Positions 28,783 through 38,767 of a DNA stretch of 64,000 bases are shown one piece after another. Source of the stretch: Janthinobacterium sp. B9-8 (GTDB taxonomy: Bacteria; Pseudomonadota; Gammaproteobacteria; Burkholderiales; Chitinibacteraceae); contig NZ_CP014222.1 in NCBI RefSeq assembly GCF_000969645.2, positions 3,537,740-3,601,739 of the forward strand, written 5' to 3'. Positions within the stretch are counted from its first letter, which is position 1; every line of letters starts with the position of its first letter. A program made the position numbers and the translations under genes. Below the pieces are notes generated by a model, which saw only the letters and a list, made by a program, of their open reading frames with translations, made no database searches and was not told the origin of the DNA.

Positions 28783-29651
28783 TGGCTTCAACAATTCAAC
28801 GCTCCATTGTCACCACCGAAAGCCGCACCGTGCGCTATCTGCTCACCAGCCTTGCCCTGCTATTTATTGGTGTTTTTCTGGTAATTCCACTGGCTTCGGT
28901 GTTTATCGAAGCTTTTCGTCAGGGCTGGCGGCTTTATCTGGCGGCCCTTGTTGAGCCAGATGCGCTGCAAGCCATCAAGCTCACACTGATCGTTGCGGCG
29001 ATTTCGCTGCCTGCCAATCTGATTTTTGGTATTGCCGCAGCATGGTCGATTGCCCGCTTTGATTTTCGTGGCAAAAGCTTTTTAACCACGCTGATTGATC
29101 TGCCGTTTTCGGTGTCCCCTGTTGTAGCGGGCCTGATTTATGTGCTGATGTTTGGTGCACAAGGCTGGTGGGGCCCTTGGCTGATTGAAAACGATTACAA
29201 AATCATTTTTGCTGTGCCGGGCATTGTGCTGGCGACTATTTTTGTCACCTTTCCCTTTGTTGCCCGCGAGCTAATTCCGCTAATGGAAGCGCAAGGCTCG
29301 GACGAAGAACAAGCCGCCATCGTGCTGGGCGCATCCAGCTGGCAAATGTTTTGGCGGGTAACGCTGCCCAATATCAAGTGGGGCCTGCTCTATGGCGTGA
29401 TTCTGGCCAACGCTCGCGCCATGGGCGAATTTGGTGCGGTATCGGTGGTATCCGGCCATATTCGCGGCATGACCAATACCGTGCCGTTACATGTAGAGAT
29501 TCTTTACAACGAATACAACTTTATCGGCGCATTCGCCTGCGCCTCGATCCTAGCGCTGCTTGCCCTGTTAACCCTTGCCGCAAAAAGCTATGTGGAATGG
29601 CGGGGGGAGCAACAGGCCGCAGCAGATCGACGACATGCGGTTGAGGAGTAA
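28782..29651 (+). CDS. cysW: Sulfate ABC transporter permease CysW
   Basis: 289-residue permease partner of CysT. N-terminal cytosolic residues [20 protein letters not shown] lead to about six helices; the region [20 protein letters not shown] is typical and the EAA loop reads [20 protein letters not shown], followed by [20 protein letters not shown]. Start ATG overlaps the stop of the preceding linker frame. Confidence 0.95.
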   Translation: MASTIQRSIVTTESRTVRYLLTSLALLFIGVFLVIPLASVFIEAFRQGWRLYLAALVEPDALQAIKLTLIVAAISLPANLIFGIAAAWSIARFDFRGKSFLTTLIDLPFSVSPVVAGLIYVLMFGAQGWWGPWLIENDYKIIFAVPGIVLATIFVTFPFVARELIPLMEAQGSDEEQAAIVLGASSWQMFWRVTLPNIKWGLLYGVILANARAMGEFGAVSVVSGHIRGMTNTVPLHVEILYNEYNFIGAFACASILALLALLTLAAKSYVEWRGEQQAAADRRHAVEE

Positions 29652-29705
29652 ATCGGGATGTTGAGGAAGTTGGGAGTCGCTTAGCTCCCTGCACCACCAA
29701 CTGAG

Positions 29706-29754
29706 GTTTTCTCTGTGAAACTCCGTGTCCTCTGTGTTTCAAGATTTGGGTTTT
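29706..29754. repeat. ACAGAG repeat, solo right arm (copy 8)
   Basis: GTTTTCTCTGTGAAACTCCG, then TCCTCTGTGTTTCAAGATTT and GGGTTTT: a complete right arm with the outer terminus but no left arm within the cysW-cysA gap. The 50 bases before it (GGAGTCGCTTAGCTCCCTGC) are unrelated. Confidence 0.78.
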
Positions 29755-29781
29755 GCTACGCAATATCAAAAGGCATTCAAT

Positions 29782-30831
29782 ATGAGTATCGAAGTCAAAA
29801 ACATCGCCAAGCGTTTCGGTGCTTTTACCGCGCTGGATAATCTGAATTTAGAAGTGAACTCAGGCGAGCTGCTGGCGCTGCTTGGGCCGTCTGGCTGCGG
29901 AAAAACAACGCTGCTGCGGGTAATTGCGGGCCTTGAAACGCCAGATCAGGGGCAGATTTTATTTCATGGTGAAGATGCAACCGATACCCATGTCAGAGAG
30001 CGGCAAGTCGGCTTTGTATTCCAGCACTACGCGCTGTTTCGCCATATGACAGTATTTGAAAATGTCGCCTTTGGCTTGCGCGTTCGCCCCAAGAAAACTC
30101 GCCCCTCAGAAGCTGTGATTAAAGAAAAAGTCCATGCTCTGCTCAATATGGTGCAGCTCGATTGGCTGGCAGATCGCTTCCCGGCTCAGCTGTCAGGCGG
30201 GCAAAGACAGCGGATTGCCTTAGCCCGAGCGCTGGCGGTAGAACCTAAAGTCTTGCTGCTGGACGAGCCTTTTGGCGCGCTCGATACCAAGGTTAGAAAA
30301 GAGCTGCGCCGCTGGTTGCGCCGCCTGCACGATGAAATGCATATCACCAGCGTTTTTGTGACCCACGATCAGGAAGAAGCGCTGGAAGTGGCCGATCGCG
30401 TGGTAGTGATGAATAAAGGCCAGATCGAACAGATTGGCACACCAGAGCAGGTTTACGACACCCCTGCCACACCGTTTGTGTATCAGTTTTTAGGCGATGT
30501 AAATCTTTTCCATAGCCGTGTGCACGAAGGCTGGGCAGAAGTCGGCGGCACTCGCTTTGCGGCGCCCGATGCAAACAGCTCGGCAGCTACTGTTTATGTA
30601 CGCCCGCATGAAATTGATCTATCCCGCGTGGCGAATGAAAAAGCCATCGAAGGCCAGATTATCCATGTACGGCTTTTGGGTGCAACGGTTAGGCTGGAAG
30701 TAGAAACAGCTAATAGCGATATCGTAGAAATAGAGCTCACCCGCGAGCGCCAGCAAGAAGGACAATGGAAAACAGGTGAAACGGTATTTCTTACGCCAAG
30801 AGAAGCCAGAGTCTATACAGAAGCCAAGTAA
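29782..30831 (+). CDS. cysA: Sulfate/thiosulfate ABC transporter ATPase CysA
   Basis: 349-residue ATPase energising CysT-CysW. Walker [10 protein letters not shown] near residue 36, Q-loop FVFQHYALF, signature [15 protein letters not shown] near 134, Walker [13 protein letters not shown], and the H-loop VFVTHDQ. A C-terminal regulatory domain (about 240-349) contains [10 protein letters not shown], typical of CysA. The ATG at 29782 is chosen over in-frame upstream codons that lie in repeat DNA. Completes the transporter with either Sbp. Confidence 0.95.
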   Translation: MSIEVKNIAKRFGAFTALDNLNLEVNSGELLALLGPSGCGKTTLLRVIAGLETPDQGQILFHGEDATDTHVRERQVGFVFQHYALFRHMTVFENVAFGLRVRPKKTRPSEAVIKEKVHALLNMVQLDWLADRFPAQLSGGQRQRIALARALAVEPKVLLLDEPFGALDTKVRKELRRWLRRLHDEMHITSVFVTHDQEEALEVADRVVVMNKGQIEQIGTPEQVYDTPATPFVYQFLGDVNLFHSRVHEGWAEVGGTRFAAPDANSSAATVYVRPHEIDLSRVANEKAIEGQIIHVRLLGATVRLEVETANSDIVEIELTRERQQEGQWKTGETVFLTPREARVYTEAK

Positions 30832-30879
30832 TTCAAGAGGGCAATGGAAAGGTAAGCCACTAATGAGTTTGACAAAGTA

Positions 30880-30926
30880 ATGACTCCTTGCCCCAAGCTT
30901 CGGGCAGAGCTAGGGTGAAGAGTCAT
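30880..30926. promoter_or_regulatory. Double inverted repeat before the HDOD gene
   Basis: Outer arms ATGACTC (30880-30886) and GAGTCAT (30920-30926) are perfect; an inner TGCCC/GGGCA pair lies between them. No T-tract follows. It may be the end of the cysA transcript or an operator; undecided. Confidence 0.4.
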
Positions 30927-30943
30927 CATGCCGTGTTCATATC

Positions 30944-31939
30944 ATGCTACTCGAGCCCGTTTGGAATACAGAATGCCAATGGATTGCTGTGCGCGCCCAC
31001 GCAGAAGCCGCACAGCTTATCTTGCTCTCTCCCATGCTAACTGACTCTGCACTGGCAAAGCTCCCCTGTTTATGGGAAAGCCTAGATGGTACGCTGCCCG
31101 CAGATTTACCCGAGCCGCATCCCTTTGTGATGCTGCTCAATAATAATGAGCTGGCGCTGCCTCACCCCCAAACCGCGCGCAGATTGCTAACCGCCCCCAG
31201 CGAAGACCCCGGCCTGATTGCTGGAATCACCACCCTGCCCAGTCAGCTCCCTCCTAAAGTATGGCTAAGCGGCACTTGGCTCTTAGCGCCACAAAAACCC
31301 GATAGCCGCCCCAACCCCAGCAAGCCGGTATTACTTGAATTATTAGGGCTGATCACCAGTGATGCAGATACGCCAGCCATCGAAAACGTCATCGCCAAAG
31401 CGCCCCAACTGGTCTTTAGTTTATTAAGGCTAGTGAATTCGGTAGCAGTCGGTGGCGGCGCACATGCCGAAAGCTTGCGGCAGGCCATTGCCATTTTAGG
31501 CCGACGCCAATTACAACGCTGGCTGCAGCTTTTACTCTATGCCGAGCAATTTGGCGCAGATAGTGGCACACCACCGCTGCTTCTGCTGGCGGCACTACGC
31601 GCCAAACGTTTAGAAGCTTGGGCCGGTAGTGATGCGCTGCCCGACATAAAACCTGATGCTGCTTTTATGGCGGGCATGCTGTCTTTACTTGATCGGCTTT
31701 TTGGCCAGCCGCTGGCCGAAATCCTTGGCCCTCTACCGCTTAGCCCGGAGCTCAGCACGGGGCTGCTCGCAGGGGAAGGGCCGCTAGGCAATGCCATCCG
31801 TGCCCTCGCCGCAATAGAAGCAGGCGACAATACACTGCTTGCCAGCCTGTTGCCTGATACCTGCTCTGCCACGTGGTTACAAACAGAAGTGAACGCCTGC
31901 CACTGGGTCAGAAAATTACTGGCATCAGGTGGCGCATGA
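30944..31939 (+). CDS. HDOD-domain protein (shortened EAL-HDOD relative)
   Basis: 331 residues. The C-terminal half is an HDOD domain of the type found in EAL-HDOD (YuxH-like) signalling proteins: LLELLGLITSDADTPAIENV, FSLLRLVNSVAVGGG, ESLRQAIAILGRRQLQRWLQ and LLLLAALRAKRLEAWA. The first 120 residues stand where such proteins have an EAL domain, but no EAL catalytic motif is present, so this part is degenerate. Its stop overlaps the start of the PAS-GGDEF-EAL gene (ATGA), so the two are made together and may act in one pathway. The precise target is unknown. Confidence 0.82.
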   Translation: MLLEPVWNTECQWIAVRAHAEAAQLILLSPMLTDSALAKLPCLWESLDGTLPADLPEPHPFVMLLNNNELALPHPQTARRLLTAPSEDPGLIAGITTLPSQLPPKVWLSGTWLLAPQKPDSRPNPSKPVLLELLGLITSDADTPAIENVIAKAPQLVFSLLRLVNSVAVGGGAHAESLRQAIAILGRRQLQRWLQLLLYAEQFGADSGTPPLLLLAALRAKRLEAWAGSDALPDIKPDAAFMAGMLSLLDRLFGQPLAEILGPLPLSPELSTGLLAGEGPLGNAIRALAAIEAGDNTLLASLLPDTCSATWLQTEVNACHWVRKLLASGGA

Positions 31940-33966
31940 ATAACGAGCTAAACAGCGACTCCGGCATTTACGCGGCACTTGAAGCGTCGCTGATTACCAT
32001 GGATTTAGAAGGCTATATCACCGGCTGGAATCGTGGTGCCGAATTGCTGTTTGGTTATGCCGCAGATGAATTGCTAGGCAAACATATCCTGCTTTTATAC
32101 GCCGATGCCGAAGGCCAAGGCGAAGAAGACTTTTTTAATGAAGTAATCAGCCATGGCCATGCCGAAATGGATGTGAAGCGGCGGCGCAAAGACGGCAGCG
32201 ATTTCTGGGCCCATTTACACCTCACCCTCGTGCGCAATAAAGCCGGCCTACCCACAAGGCTCATTGCTTATGTGCGGGATATCAGCAAGCAACTTGCCAA
32301 TGAAGAACGCAGCCGGCTTTATACCCGTATTTTTGAACATGCCCGCGAAGCCATTGTGATTACAGATCATAAACGGCTGATTGTGAGCGTGAATCATGCT
32401 TATTTAAAAATAACGGGGCGCACAGCTCAAGAAGTGCAGGGCACCGTTCCTAGCTTTTTAAGCAAGAAATATAATTCCAGAACAATAAAAGACACACTTA
32501 AAGCCATGGGCCATTGGGAAGGCGAATTATGGGACAGCCGCTCAGATGGCGAAGCATTTCTGGCATGGCTAAGCATTAGCGCAGTACAAACAAACAACGG
32601 CAGCCCCAGCCACTATTTTGCAATGTTTTCTGATCTCACTGAAAAACGTCAGGCCGAAGAAAAAATTCATAAGCTAGCCTATTACGACACGCTCACTAAT
32701 CTACCCAACCGGGCAATGTTGTTTTCATTACTGACACAATCTTTAGCAGAGGCCAAACGCAAAAAAAAACATGGCTCTTTGCTTTGTTTTAATATCAATG
32801 GCTTCAAAAATATTAATGATTCTTTTGGCCATGCAGCGGCAGACACCTTGCTTGCAGAATTAGCCCAGCGTATCCGGATGGCATTACGCGAAGAAGATGT
32901 GGTTTCGCGTTTTAGCGGCGATGAATTTTATATTGCACTATTTGAGATCGAGCAAAGAGAAGATGCAATCTTAGTAGCCCGTCGCATATTACAATCAACC
33001 GCAGCGCCTTTTTATTTAAAGAATCAAGAAATCGTGTTACTAAGCCATATTGGTATCAGCATTTATCCAGACGATGGCTATGATGCCGAAATACTGATTA
33101 ATAATGCCACCGTTGCCATGCATCGGGCAAAGAAAGGCAATCAAAATTACCTTTTTTATTCCAGCGAAATGAATCGCCGCTCCTTAGACCGGATCAAACT
33201 CGAAGCCGAGCTGCATCACGCCTTAGATCGCAATCAATTCGAATTATTCTTTCAACCACAAATTGATCTGCCCAGCAAAAAAGTAATGGGAGCCGAAGCA
33301 TTGATACGCTGGCGTCACCCACAAAAAGGCATGATCCCCCCTTCAAACTTCATTCCATTTGCCGAAGAAACCGGGCTGATTGTGGCCATTGGCAGCTGGG
33401 TACTGAATGAAGCAATTAGCCAAATTGCCGAATGGAAAAAAGCAGGCTTAAAATTAAACAGACTAGCGATTAATTTATCTGCCTTGCAATTTAAGCCTCA
33501 GCTTCCTGATGAGCTGGGTGCTATTTTAAGCTATCACAAAATCCCTGCTGAATTAGTTGAGCTAGAGCTCACCGAAAGCTTGCTTATGGGAAACGGACAA
33601 TCCACCCTGCTTAACCAATTACATAATAGTGGCTTTAGCTTGGCACTCGATGACTTTGGCACAGGTTATTCTAATCTGGCTTATTTACAGCACTACCCAA
33701 TTGATTATTTAAAAATTGATCAATCTTTTGTGCAAGCCCTGCCTGATAACCAGCACTCTGCGGCGATTGTCCGATCCATTATTGATATCGCTACTAATCT
33801 AGGCTTAAAGCTGATTGCCGAAGGCGTAGAAACCAAAGCCCAAGCCGATTACCTGGCGCAATTAGGCTGTCACTTAATTCAAGGCTATTACTGCTACAAA
33901 CCCATGAGCGCAGAAAGCTTTACCCAGCTGCTGATTGAGCAGCAGAGTAAAGAAAACCAAGCTTAG
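31936..33966 (+). CDS. PAS-PAS-GGDEF-EAL c-di-GMP enzyme
   Basis: 676 residues, no membrane segment. PAS 1 (about 10-125: ASLITMDLEGYITGWNRGAE, and YVRDISKQ), PAS 2 (about 130-250, HAREAIVITDHKRLIVSVNH), GGDEF (about 255-415) and EAL (about 425-670). The GGDEF motif reads SGDEF (VVSRFSGDEFYIALF), a variant seen in some active cyclases. The EAL domain is intact: GAEALIRWRHP, INLSALQF, ELTESLLM, LDDFGTGYSNLAYL, LKIDQSFV, IAEGVETKAQ and QGYYCYKP. It could therefore make and degrade c-di-GMP, with degradation the safer prediction. The start at 31936 overlaps the HDOD gene stop. Confidence 0.94.
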   Translation: MNNELNSDSGIYAALEASLITMDLEGYITGWNRGAELLFGYAADELLGKHILLLYADAEGQGEEDFFNEVISHGHAEMDVKRRRKDGSDFWAHLHLTLVRNKAGLPTRLIAYVRDISKQLANEERSRLYTRIFEHAREAIVITDHKRLIVSVNHAYLKITGRTAQEVQGTVPSFLSKKYNSRTIKDTLKAMGHWEGELWDSRSDGEAFLAWLSISAVQTNNGSPSHYFAMFSDLTEKRQAEEKIHKLAYYDTLTNLPNRAMLFSLLTQSLAEAKRKKKHGSLLCFNINGFKNINDSFGHAAADTLLAELAQRIRMALREEDVVSRFSGDEFYIALFEIEQREDAILVARRILQSTAAPFYLKNQEIVLLSHIGISIYPDDGYDAEILINNATVAMHRAKKGNQNYLFYSSEMNRRSLDRIKLEAELHHALDRNQFELFFQPQIDLPSKKVMGAEALIRWRHPQKGMIPPSNFIPFAEETGLIVAIGSWVLNEAISQIAEWKKAGLKLNRLAINLSALQFKPQLPDELGAILSYHKIPAELVELELTESLLMGNGQSTLLNQLHNSGFSLALDDFGTGYSNLAYLQHYPIDYLKIDQSFVQALPDNQHSAAIVRSIIDIATNLGLKLIAEGVETKAQADYLAQLGCHLIQGYYCYKPMSAESFTQLLIEQQSKENQA

Positions 33967-33974
33967 GCTTATAG

Positions 33975-34100
33975 AAACACCCAAATTTTAAACCGCGGAG
34001 AAAAAGGAAAACACAGAGAGCCACGGAGAAAAACCTACGCAAGGTTTCTCCGTGAAACGCCGTGTTCTCAGTGAGCTCCGTGGTTCAAGATTTGGGTTTT
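33975..34100. repeat. ACAGAG palindromic repeat, copy 9 (CCAC type, full ends)
   Basis: Left end AAACACCCAAATTTTAAACC then GCGGAG; right end GAGCTCCGTGGTTCAAGATT then TGGGTTTT. Lies between the convergent PAS-GGDEF-EAL and rsmD genes. Confidence 0.88.
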
Positions 34101-34116
34101 GATATGGGAGTAAGAT

Positions 34117-34671
34117 TTAGTTCTGCACCACCGCACGCAGCAAGGCATATTTTACTTGCCCTGCCCGGCCTTCTTTGACGATTTCCCAACCTTCCCGATC
34201 CGGCCAGTTGGCTGTCTCTGCATAAATCACAGCCCCTGCATTTAAGATGCGTGGTAGTTTTGGTAATACTTGTGCTAAAAAATCTGAAGCAAAAGGTGGG
34301 TCTAAAAACACCACGTCAAATCGCTCAGCAGTCGTGTCTAAAAAGCGCAGTGCATCGCCCCAAATCACTTCGATGTTGCTTGCACCCAGCAAAGTTTGAT
34401 TTTCTTTTAAGCTCATTGCCACGTTTTTAGCGCGCTCTACCATCACTACACGCTTGGCATTCCTTGATGCTGCCTCAAAACCCAGCGCGCCGCTGCCAGA
34501 AAAAAGATCGAGGCAAGTGAGATTAGTGCACTCTTGGCCCAGCCAGTTAAAGAGCGTTTCACGTACCCTGTCAGGCGTTGGGCGCAAGCCTTCTGCGTCA
34601 GGAAACTTCAATAAACGGCGTTTATAGTCACCGCCAATAATACGAACCTGGTTTTTGAACTGTGCGGCCAT
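34117..34671 (-). CDS. rsmD: 16S rRNA (guanine-966-N2)-methyltransferase
   Basis: 184-residue SAM-dependent methyltransferase that modifies G966 of 16S rRNA. Signs: VRIIGGDYKRRLLKFPDAEG, LRPTPDRVRETLFNWL, CLDLFSGSGALGFEAASR (SAM motif I), VVMVERAKN and the catalytic DPPF in VVFLDPPFAS. Divergent from ftsY, a neighbourhood found in many proteobacteria. Confidence 0.96.
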   Translation of the reverse strand: MAAQFKNQVRIIGGDYKRRLLKFPDAEGLRPTPDRVRETLFNWLGQECTNLTCLDLFSGSGALGFEAASRNAKRVVMVERAKNVAMSLKENQTLLGASNIEVIWGDALRFLDTTAERFDVVFLDPPFASDFLAQVLPKLPRILNAGAVIYAETANWPDREGWEIVKEGRAGQVKYALLRAVVQN

Positions 34672-34802
34672 GTTAAAATCCTAGCAATCTGTAATTAAAT
34701 AGCTCGGCAGCCTGTTAAAAAAGCCTAATAAGGTTTTTTTAACGCAGACTTATCGACAAGCTGCCCGCATTTTCCGCCATCTTTCGGAATACCCGCAAAC
34801 TC

Positions 34803-36030
<1,228 letters not shown>

Positions 36031-36032
<2 letters not shown>

Positions 36033-36239
36033 AAACCATAAATCTTGGGACACAGAAGACACGGAGATCATAAAAGCGAGAACACCGATGAAAAACAAAT
36101 AAATTTGTAGGGTGTGGAACGGCAGCTTGTTCCGCATCGCCTCGCTGCCTAAGCAAATAACAAGAACATCCAGCGGGAGTCATCTTGTTTGTGTGCTCCG
36201 TGTGCTCTTCCTAGCTCTGTGTCTACAGATCTTTTTGAT
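36031..36239. repeat. Hybrid ACAGAG repeat (copy 10) with an inserted small palindrome
   Basis: The left arm is CCAC-like (AAAAACCATAAATCTTGGGA then CACAGAAGACACGGAG) while the right arm is of the CTGTAGAC type (TAGCTCTGTGTCTACAGATC then TTTTT). Between them at 36107-36140 sits a copy of the other family, GTAGGGTGTGGAACGGCAGC then TTGTTCCGCATCGC. The arms therefore do not pair with each other along their full length. Located between ftsY and the GNAT gene. Confidence 0.78.
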
Positions 36240-36251
36240 TGTAGGAAGTTA

Positions 36252-36755
36252 ATGGATCACTCCCTTGTTTTACGCTGTGCTACGGCCTCTGATGCGCAAA
36301 ACTTGGCGGCGCTGGCGATTCAGGTTTGGTTGCATACCTATGCGACTGAGGGCATTCGGCAGGATATTTCGGCTTATGTGCTGAGTGAATTTACACCCGC
36401 CAAATTCACTGACTTAATCAGCAATCCTCAGTATCAAATATTGGTCGCTGAAATCAATCATCATCTGGTGGCTTTCGCTCAAATCGATTTTGCATCCGAA
36501 CAACATCCCGTGCTTGGCTCCATTGAGCTGCAAACGCTGTATGTTCAAGAAGTCTTTACCAGCCAAGGCTTAGGCAGCAAGCTGCTGGCTTATTGCGAAG
36601 AAATCATCGCCTCTCGTACTTACTGGCTAAGTAGCAATAGTAACAATCACCGTGCAATTGCTTTTTATGCCCGCCAAGGTTTTGTTCAGCATGGTGTAAC
36701 ATACTTCGAGTTCGGCGGTAATCGGTACGAAAACAAAGTGCTGGTGAAAGCGTAA
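36252..36755 (+). CDS. GNAT-family N-acetyltransferase
   Basis: 167-residue acetyltransferase. Signs of the fold: LRCATASDAQNLAALAIQVW at the N-terminus, then IELQTLYVQEVFTSQGLGSK with the acetyl-CoA loop (Q-G-L-G-S), and NNHRAIAFYARQGFVQHGVT. The ATG at 36252 has AGGAAG before it. Substrate unknown. It interrupts the usual ftsY-ftsE-ftsX order and is flanked on each side by a palindromic repeat, which suggests it was inserted here. Confidence 0.85.
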   Translation: MDHSLVLRCATASDAQNLAALAIQVWLHTYATEGIRQDISAYVLSEFTPAKFTDLISNPQYQILVAEINHHLVAFAQIDFASEQHPVLGSIELQTLYVQEVFTSQGLGSKLLAYCEEIIASRTYWLSSNSNNHRAIAFYARQGFVQHGVTYFEFGGNRYENKVLVKA

Positions 36756-36759
36756 ATTT

Positions 36760-36922
36760 AAAAGAATCTTAAGACACAGAGAACACAGAGTTTTAAAGCA
36801 GCACACTGAGAAACAATAAACAGAGCTTTGATCAATGGCTTTGTGATGTTCATATATACCTTGGTTTTCTCCGTGTAACTCCGTGTTCTCTGGGACCGAA
36901 GTGGTTCAAGATTTAGTTTTTT
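36760..36922. repeat. ACAGAG palindromic repeat, copy 11 (CCAC type)
   Basis: Left arm AAAAGAATCTTAAGACACAG then AGAACACAGAG; right arm CCGTGTTCTCTGGGACCGAA then GTGGTTCAAGATTTAG and a T-run. The spacer is longer than usual. Lies between the GNAT gene and ftsE. Confidence 0.82.
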
Positions 36923-36992
36923 TTCACCACAGTTTTTACAGATTCAAAACCTATAGCTTGGCGTATTCGTGGAAAACAAAGACAGGGCTTCT

Positions 36993-37646
36993 ATGATCCA
37001 ATTCCAGCAAGTCAGTAAGCGTTATCCTGGCGGCTTTGATGCCGTTAAGAATTTAAGCTTTGAGATTCCAAGTGGCGAGCTGGTTTTTTTGGCTGGCCAT
37101 TCTGGCGCGGGCAAATCGACGCTGCTCAAACTGATTGCGGGCATAGAAAAGCCCAGCGGCGGAGCGGTGGTTGTCAACGGGCAGAATATGGCGAAAATGA
37201 ATCGCAGCTCGCTACCCTATATTCGCCGCCATCTGGGGCTGATTTTTCAGGATCATAAAATTCTGTTTGATCGCACCGTTCTGGATAACGTCAGCCTGCC
37301 ACTGGATATCGTTGGCTTTGATCATAGAGAAGGCCGCCGCCGCGTTTTGGCCGCGCTTGATAAAGTAGGCCTAGCTGGCAAAGAAAAACTCAACCCGATC
37401 TCGCTATCAGGTGGTGAGCAGCAGCGGCTGTGTATTGCCCGTGCGGTAGTGCATCGGCCCGCTATTTTGCTGGCAGACGAGCCAACAGCTAATTTAGATC
37501 GCGATTACGCCCACGATATTCTGGAGCTGTTTAAATCCTTTCATCAAGTTGGCGTCACCATCGTAATTTCTGCTCACGATGAAACCCTGATGGCAGATTA
37601 CGGCCGCCGTATTCTGCGCCTGAAAAATGGTCAATTTACTGCTTGA
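36993..37646 (+). CDS. ftsE: Cell division ATP-binding protein FtsE
   Basis: 217-residue ABC-type ATPase that works with FtsX to activate periplasmic murein amidases at the septum. Walker A GHSGAGKSTLLKLI, Q-loop LIFQDHKILFDRTVLDNV (typical FtsE), signature LSGGEQQRLCIARAV, Walker B ILLADEPTANLD, H-loop VISAHDE. ATG at 36993 has AGGG in range; a GTG at 36969 is less likely. ftsX follows after six bases. Confidence 0.96.
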   Translation: MIQFQQVSKRYPGGFDAVKNLSFEIPSGELVFLAGHSGAGKSTLLKLIAGIEKPSGGAVVVNGQNMAKMNRSSLPYIRRHLGLIFQDHKILFDRTVLDNVSLPLDIVGFDHREGRRRVLAALDKVGLAGKEKLNPISLSGGEQQRLCIARAVVHRPAILLADEPTANLDRDYAHDILELFKSFHQVGVTIVISAHDETLMADYGRRILRLKNGQFTA

Positions 37647-37652
37647 GGCGCT

Positions 37653-38555
37653 ATGAAACACTGGTTCAGACTTCATCTACTCTCCTTAGCACGCACCTTG
37701 GGTGCTTTGGTTCGCCACCCTTTCTCCAGCGCACTCAATCTCTTGGTGATTGGCATTACCGCCGCACTGCCCTTGGCGCTGTGGCTGATTATTAGCAGCC
37801 TGAGCAGTGTGGCGAGCCAGATCCATGTAGAGCCGCAAATTTCTATCTTTATGCGCGATACCGCCACGGCAGAAGATCTTGCCATGCTTAAAACGCAATT
37901 AAAGAAAGACCCTCGCATCGCCAGCAGCCGCTTTATCAGTAAAGACGATGCACTTAAAGAAATGCAGATTTCATCTGGCGCGACCAATCTGTTAGCAGGG
38001 TTGAGCGAAAATCCGCTACCCGATGCCTTTGTACTAAGCAGCAAAGACAGCCAAGCCAGCACCTTAGAAGCCTTGCAAAAAGATCTGATCAGCCGCCCCG
38101 GCGTAGAGGAAGTTCAGCTCGATTCGGCTTGGGCACATCGCTTGGAAAGATTGCTCGCGCTAGGCCAGACTTTATTTGAAGTGATTGCCGTGCTACTGGC
38201 CGCAGCACTGGCGCTGATTACCGGCAACGCGATCCGTATGCAAATTTTAACGCGCAAAGAAGAAATCGAAGTGGCAAGGCTGATCGGCGCAACCGATGCC
38301 TTTATCCGCCGCCCTTTTGTCTACTTTGCCATGGTGCAGGGCTTGCTGGGCGGCTTAGTTGCCTGCGCTATTGTTGGTGGCATGTTATCGCACCTCAACC
38401 CTGCGGTAAGCGATTTGGCAACGGCTTATGGACAAAAATTTACCCTGCTATCACCTGATCTCATCACCATTGCCATCGTATGTGGCCTATGTATTCTCCT
38501 GACGTTTATCGGCGCATGGCTGGCGGTATGGCGGCATTTAAGGCAATTTACATAG
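37653..38555 (+). CDS. ftsX: Cell division protein FtsX
   Basis: 300-residue integral membrane partner of FtsE. Cytosolic N-terminus, TM1 (about 25-45, LLVIGITAALPLALWLIISS), a periplasmic loop (about 47-165) with EPQISIFMRDTATAEDLAML, then three C-terminal helices and the conserved EEIEVARLIGATDAFIRRPF coupling region. Length and order are standard. Only six bases separate it from ftsE. Confidence 0.96.
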   Translation: MKHWFRLHLLSLARTLGALVRHPFSSALNLLVIGITAALPLALWLIISSLSSVASQIHVEPQISIFMRDTATAEDLAMLKTQLKKDPRIASSRFISKDDALKEMQISSGATNLLAGLSENPLPDAFVLSSKDSQASTLEALQKDLISRPGVEEVQLDSAWAHRLERLLALGQTLFEVIAVLLAAALALITGNAIRMQILTRKEEIEVARLIGATDAFIRRPFVYFAMVQGLLGGLVACAIVGGMLSHLNPAVSDLATAYGQKFTLLSPDLITIAIVCGLCILLTFIGAWLAVWRHLRQFT

Positions 38556-38704
38556 CCTTGGCAAAATGATTTAAAAATAGCTCAAGCCGCATTTTTATTA
38601 GCATTAGTACCGATTAATTCACGCTATTGAGCAGATAGGAAAAATTGCCGTGCCTTGTCCCCCCATAGTGTGATTGAATCAAAAGTCTGAATATTTGCTT
38701 TTTC

Positions 38705-38731
38705 TTAGCACTCTCTCAAGTCAAGTGCTAG
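38705..38731 (+). promoter_or_regulatory. CIRCE-like HrcA site overlapping the rpoH promoter region
   Basis: TTAGCACTC (38705-38713), nine-base spacer, AAGTGCTAG (38723-38731). The CIRCE consensus is TTAGCACTC-N9-GAGTGCTAA: the left arm matches 9/9 and the right arm 7/9. A -10-like TAGAAT (38729-38734) overlaps its right end, which suits repression. Lies 37 bases before rpoH. Confidence 0.7.
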
Positions 38732-38767
38732 AATCAGCAAGCGTTTTTTGCTAGGAGAGATTTAAAC

